This document shows positions 62,157 to 64,000 of a DNA stretch of 64,000 bases, piece after piece (the first letter of the stretch is position 1; each line of letters begins with the position of its first letter). Under the pieces are notes generated by a model that worked only from the letters and a program-made list of their open reading frames with translations, was not told the origin of the DNA and did no database searches. This DNA comes from JBGOTP01 sp963717075 (GTDB taxonomy: Bacteria > Acidobacteriota > Vicinamibacteria > Vicinamibacterales > CAVVIG01). The DNA lies in contig CAVQVI010000006.1 in assembly GCA_963717075.1 (NCBI GenBank), positions 248,001 through 312,000 on the forward strand, given 5' to 3'. The position numbers were made by a program, and so were the translations under genes.

Positions 62157-62850
62157 GTGACCCATTGTCGCCGCATCATGCTGGAGGAGCTCCAGCGCCG
62201 CAACTTCTCCCCGACGACCATTCGCAGCTATCTCTACGCCGTGGAACGGTTCGCCCGTCACTTCAAGTGTCGGCCCGACCGGCTCAATCACACACACCTG
62301 CGGAGCTACCAGGCGTACCTCTTGCGGACGGGGCAGCTGCAGCCGGAGACCGTCCGGCTCCACGTCTCGGCGCTCCGGTTCTTCTTCGTGAAGACGTTGA
62401 AGCGTCGCTATCTTCTCGACGACACGCCGTACCCGAAGGCGCCCCAGCGTCTGCCGTCGATCCTGAGTGTGGAGGAGATGGCCCGCCTCATCGAGGCGGC
62501 GGATGGCCTTTATCACCGCACGATGGTGATGATCCTGTACGCGACGGGCATGCGGAGTGCGGAACTCCTGCAGCTTCAGGTCGCGGACATCGACAGTCGA
62601 CGCATGCTCGTTCACATTCGCCAGGGGAAGGGTGGCCGCGACCGCTACGTGCCGCTCAGTCCCACGTTGCTCGCCACGCTTCGGGTGTACTACCGGTGGA
62701 TGCGGCCCCAGACGTGGCTGTTTCCCGGCACCGTCCACAACTGGCGCGCCGACAAACCGATCACGAAGCGCGTGCTCTGGGACGCCGTGGTGATCGCGGC
62801 GAAGCGCGCCGGTTTCCGCAGACGCGTCAGTCCCCATCTGATTCGTCACT
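62157..62850 (+). pseudogene. Tyrosine recombinase, C-terminally truncated
   Basis: GTG 62157 follows AGGAGG by seven bases. SAM-like N-terminal domain: RNFSPTTIRSYLYAVERFAR, HLRSYQAYLLR, VSALRFFFVKTLKRRYLL. Catalytic domain: ILYATGMRSAELLQLQVADI (first Arg), GKGGRDRYVPLSPTLLATLR and VSPHLIRH (HxxR). The second His/Trp and the Tyr nucleophile are missing, because the sequence changes at about 62850 from the expected H-x-FATHLL continuation to unrelated sequence. The class is that of the XerD-like integrases accompanying IS91-type elements. A new element has been joined inside it. Confidence 0.85.
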
Positions 62851-62863
62851 ATCTACCCTTCCT

Positions 62864-62933
62864 GACTATGTCTCGTCGCGGCGATGCCGGCCTCGTTTCC
62901 GCCGCACGCCGCAGAAGCTGTACCGACATAGTC
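62864..62933. repeat. Nine-base inverted repeat at the recombinase junction
   Basis: GACTATGTC at 62864-62872 and GACATAGTC at 62925-62933 are inverse copies with 52 bases between. They lie right after the truncation point of the first recombinase and before the start of the second, as expected for recombinase binding arms at an element end. The function is inference. Confidence 0.4.
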
Positions 62934-62979
62934 TTGACTCCTTCCATCAAGTCCCTGTTGCAGGGGAGAAGGAGTCGAC

Positions 62980-64000
62980 GTGAAGTACATCATCAATGAC
63001 GACGTGGTTCTGTCGCGGCCGCTGGAGGGTCCGCTGGCGGCACAGATTGGCGCGTTTGCGAGATATGCGCGCGAAGCAGGGATACGCGCGGCAGTCTCGA
63101 TACCGGCAGGTTCTGCTCGCTGCGTGTTTCAGCCGATGGCTTGGACAGCAGGCCGTCCGACTCCGCCGCGTCTCATCCGAGCATCCGACACGGTATTTGC
63201 GATATCGCGCTCGACGGGTGCAGGTGCACAAGGGTGATGCGGCCGCGCTGAGACATTTCTGGACTTTCTGCGCCGTGAGGGCGTGATTCCCGCCGAGAAG
63301 ATCTCAGCGACGCCGACTGACCCCGGTGGAGCAAGATGGCACAGGCATTCGAGCAGTACTTGCGCGAAGAGCGCGCCCTGGCCAGGCAACCATCGTCAAC
63401 TACGTGCCGTTCATCCGCGGTTTCCTCACGGATCGTTTCGGCGACGGACCGGTCACGCTCTCGCGCCTGTGTGCCGGCGATGTCGTGCGATTTGTCCAGC
63501 GCCAAGCGCCGCGGTTGCATCTGAAGCGCGCGAAGCTCCTGACCAGCGCGTTGCGCTCCTTCCTGCGGTACGCGCGCTATCGCGGAGAGGTGACGCTGGA
63601 TTTGGCTGCTGCCGTTCCCGTCGTGGCCAACTGGTCGATGCCATCGATCCCTCGCGCGATTGCGGCGGACCAGGTCCGTCAGTTGCTGGCCAGTATCGAT
63701 CGGCGCACCGCGATGGGGCGTCGCGACTACGCCATCTTGCTCCTGCTCGCACGACTGGGATTGCGTTCAGGTGAAGTGGCCTTTCTCGAGCTCGATGATA
63801 TTGACTGGAACGCCGGACAGGTGAGCGTCCGCGGCAAAGGGGCCAGCGAACCGCGCTTCCCCTGCCCGCGGAGGTCGGCGAGGCGATCGCCGCGTATCTG
63901 CGGCACGGACGACCGCGCAGCACCAGCCGTCGCGTGTTTCTTGCGCAGCCAAAGCCCCGTCCGCGGCTTTCTGGGCCAGTGTGCCATTGGATCGATCGTT
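62980..64000 (+). CDS. Site-specific tyrosine integrase, several frame breaks, runs off the window
   Basis: GTG 62980 follows AAGGAG by five bases. The gene reads through at least four frames: YIINDDVVLSRPLEGPLAAQ, then SRYRQVLLAACFSRWLGQQA and VSSEHPTRYLRYRARRVQVH, then AFEQYLREERALA, then ATIVNYVPFIRGFLTDRF, RAKLLTSALRSFLRYARYRG, IAADQVRQLLASIDRRTAMG, DYAILLLLARLGLRSGEVAF with the first catalytic Arg, and AEVGEAIAAYLRHGRPRSTS. Breaks lie near 63070, 63255, 63386 and 63842. The last catalytic residues lie beyond the window. It resembles the integrases of tripartite recombinase elements. Confidence 0.78.

Overview
The window is high-GC bacterial chromosome, most likely from an Acidobacteriota member of the Vicinamibacteria type. 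This is inferred from gene content, not from a marker gene. The supporting traits are repeated ECF-sigma / Ser-Thr-kinase modules with periplasmic PD40 beta-propellers, an smpB-pdxA-PSP1-holB-PBP1 block, secreted epoxide-hydrolase-like enzymes and several families of hairpin-forming intergenic repeats. I recognise no rRNA, tRNA or CRISPR array.

Layout. 1-22 kb is a surface-polysaccharide locus: multi-domain glycosyltransferases, SAM methyltransferases, a multi-pass membrane protein, two sugar-nucleotide epimerases, a dolichyl-phosphate-type GT2, an APS kinase, a polysaccharide pyruvyl transferase fused to a PhyH dioxygenase, gmd, an LhgO-like oxidase, rfbD and a DegT aminotransferase. 21.9-27.9 kb is a housekeeping block on the minus strand (smpB, pdxA, ricT-like, holB, PBP1A). 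28.4-30 kb holds a small outer-membrane protein and an IS110 remnant. 30-39.6 kb is a plus-strand alpha-glucoside/trehalose unit: lipoprotein binding protein, two permeases, ATPase, trehalose synthase, a glycosyltransferase, an MscS-like membrane protein and 4-alpha-glucanotransferase. 39.6-49.7 kb is a tandem amplification of a kinase module: three near-identical receptor-like kinases, one intact ECF sigma gene and one sigma fragment. 49.7-61.4 kb is accessory: a metzincin-like secreted protein, a ferredoxin-NADP reductase-like flavoprotein, a MazEF-type toxin-antitoxin pair, a DUF6883/DUF4926 pair, an LLM flavin oxidoreductase, a truncated O-methyltransferase, two tandem secreted epoxide-hydrolase-like proteins and a secreted MBL-fold hydrolase. 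61.4-64 kb is a mobile-element boundary with two tyrosine recombinases, one truncated and the other running off the end.

Three repeat families are woven through the first half. The first is a palindrome built on GCCCGACCTGAAGGTCGGGC, which also lies in frame inside glycosyltransferase coding sequence. The second is a GTCATCTG-type tandem repeat forming long inverted arms. The third is a CCGCGG/CTCTGCGG-type inverted repeat placed just after stop codons. A fourth palindrome sits in frame inside holB.

About 20 single-base frame breaks are visible, many at short homopolymers. Some may be uncorrected sequencing errors. Broken genes are described as one gene wherever the two frames clearly continue each other. 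The most unusual features are the in-frame palindrome insertions, the amplified and decaying kinase array, the kinase N-terminal stub with a TATAAT box placed upstream of an exported hydrolase, and the pyruvyl transferase-PhyH fusion. None of these by itself demonstrates a new system.
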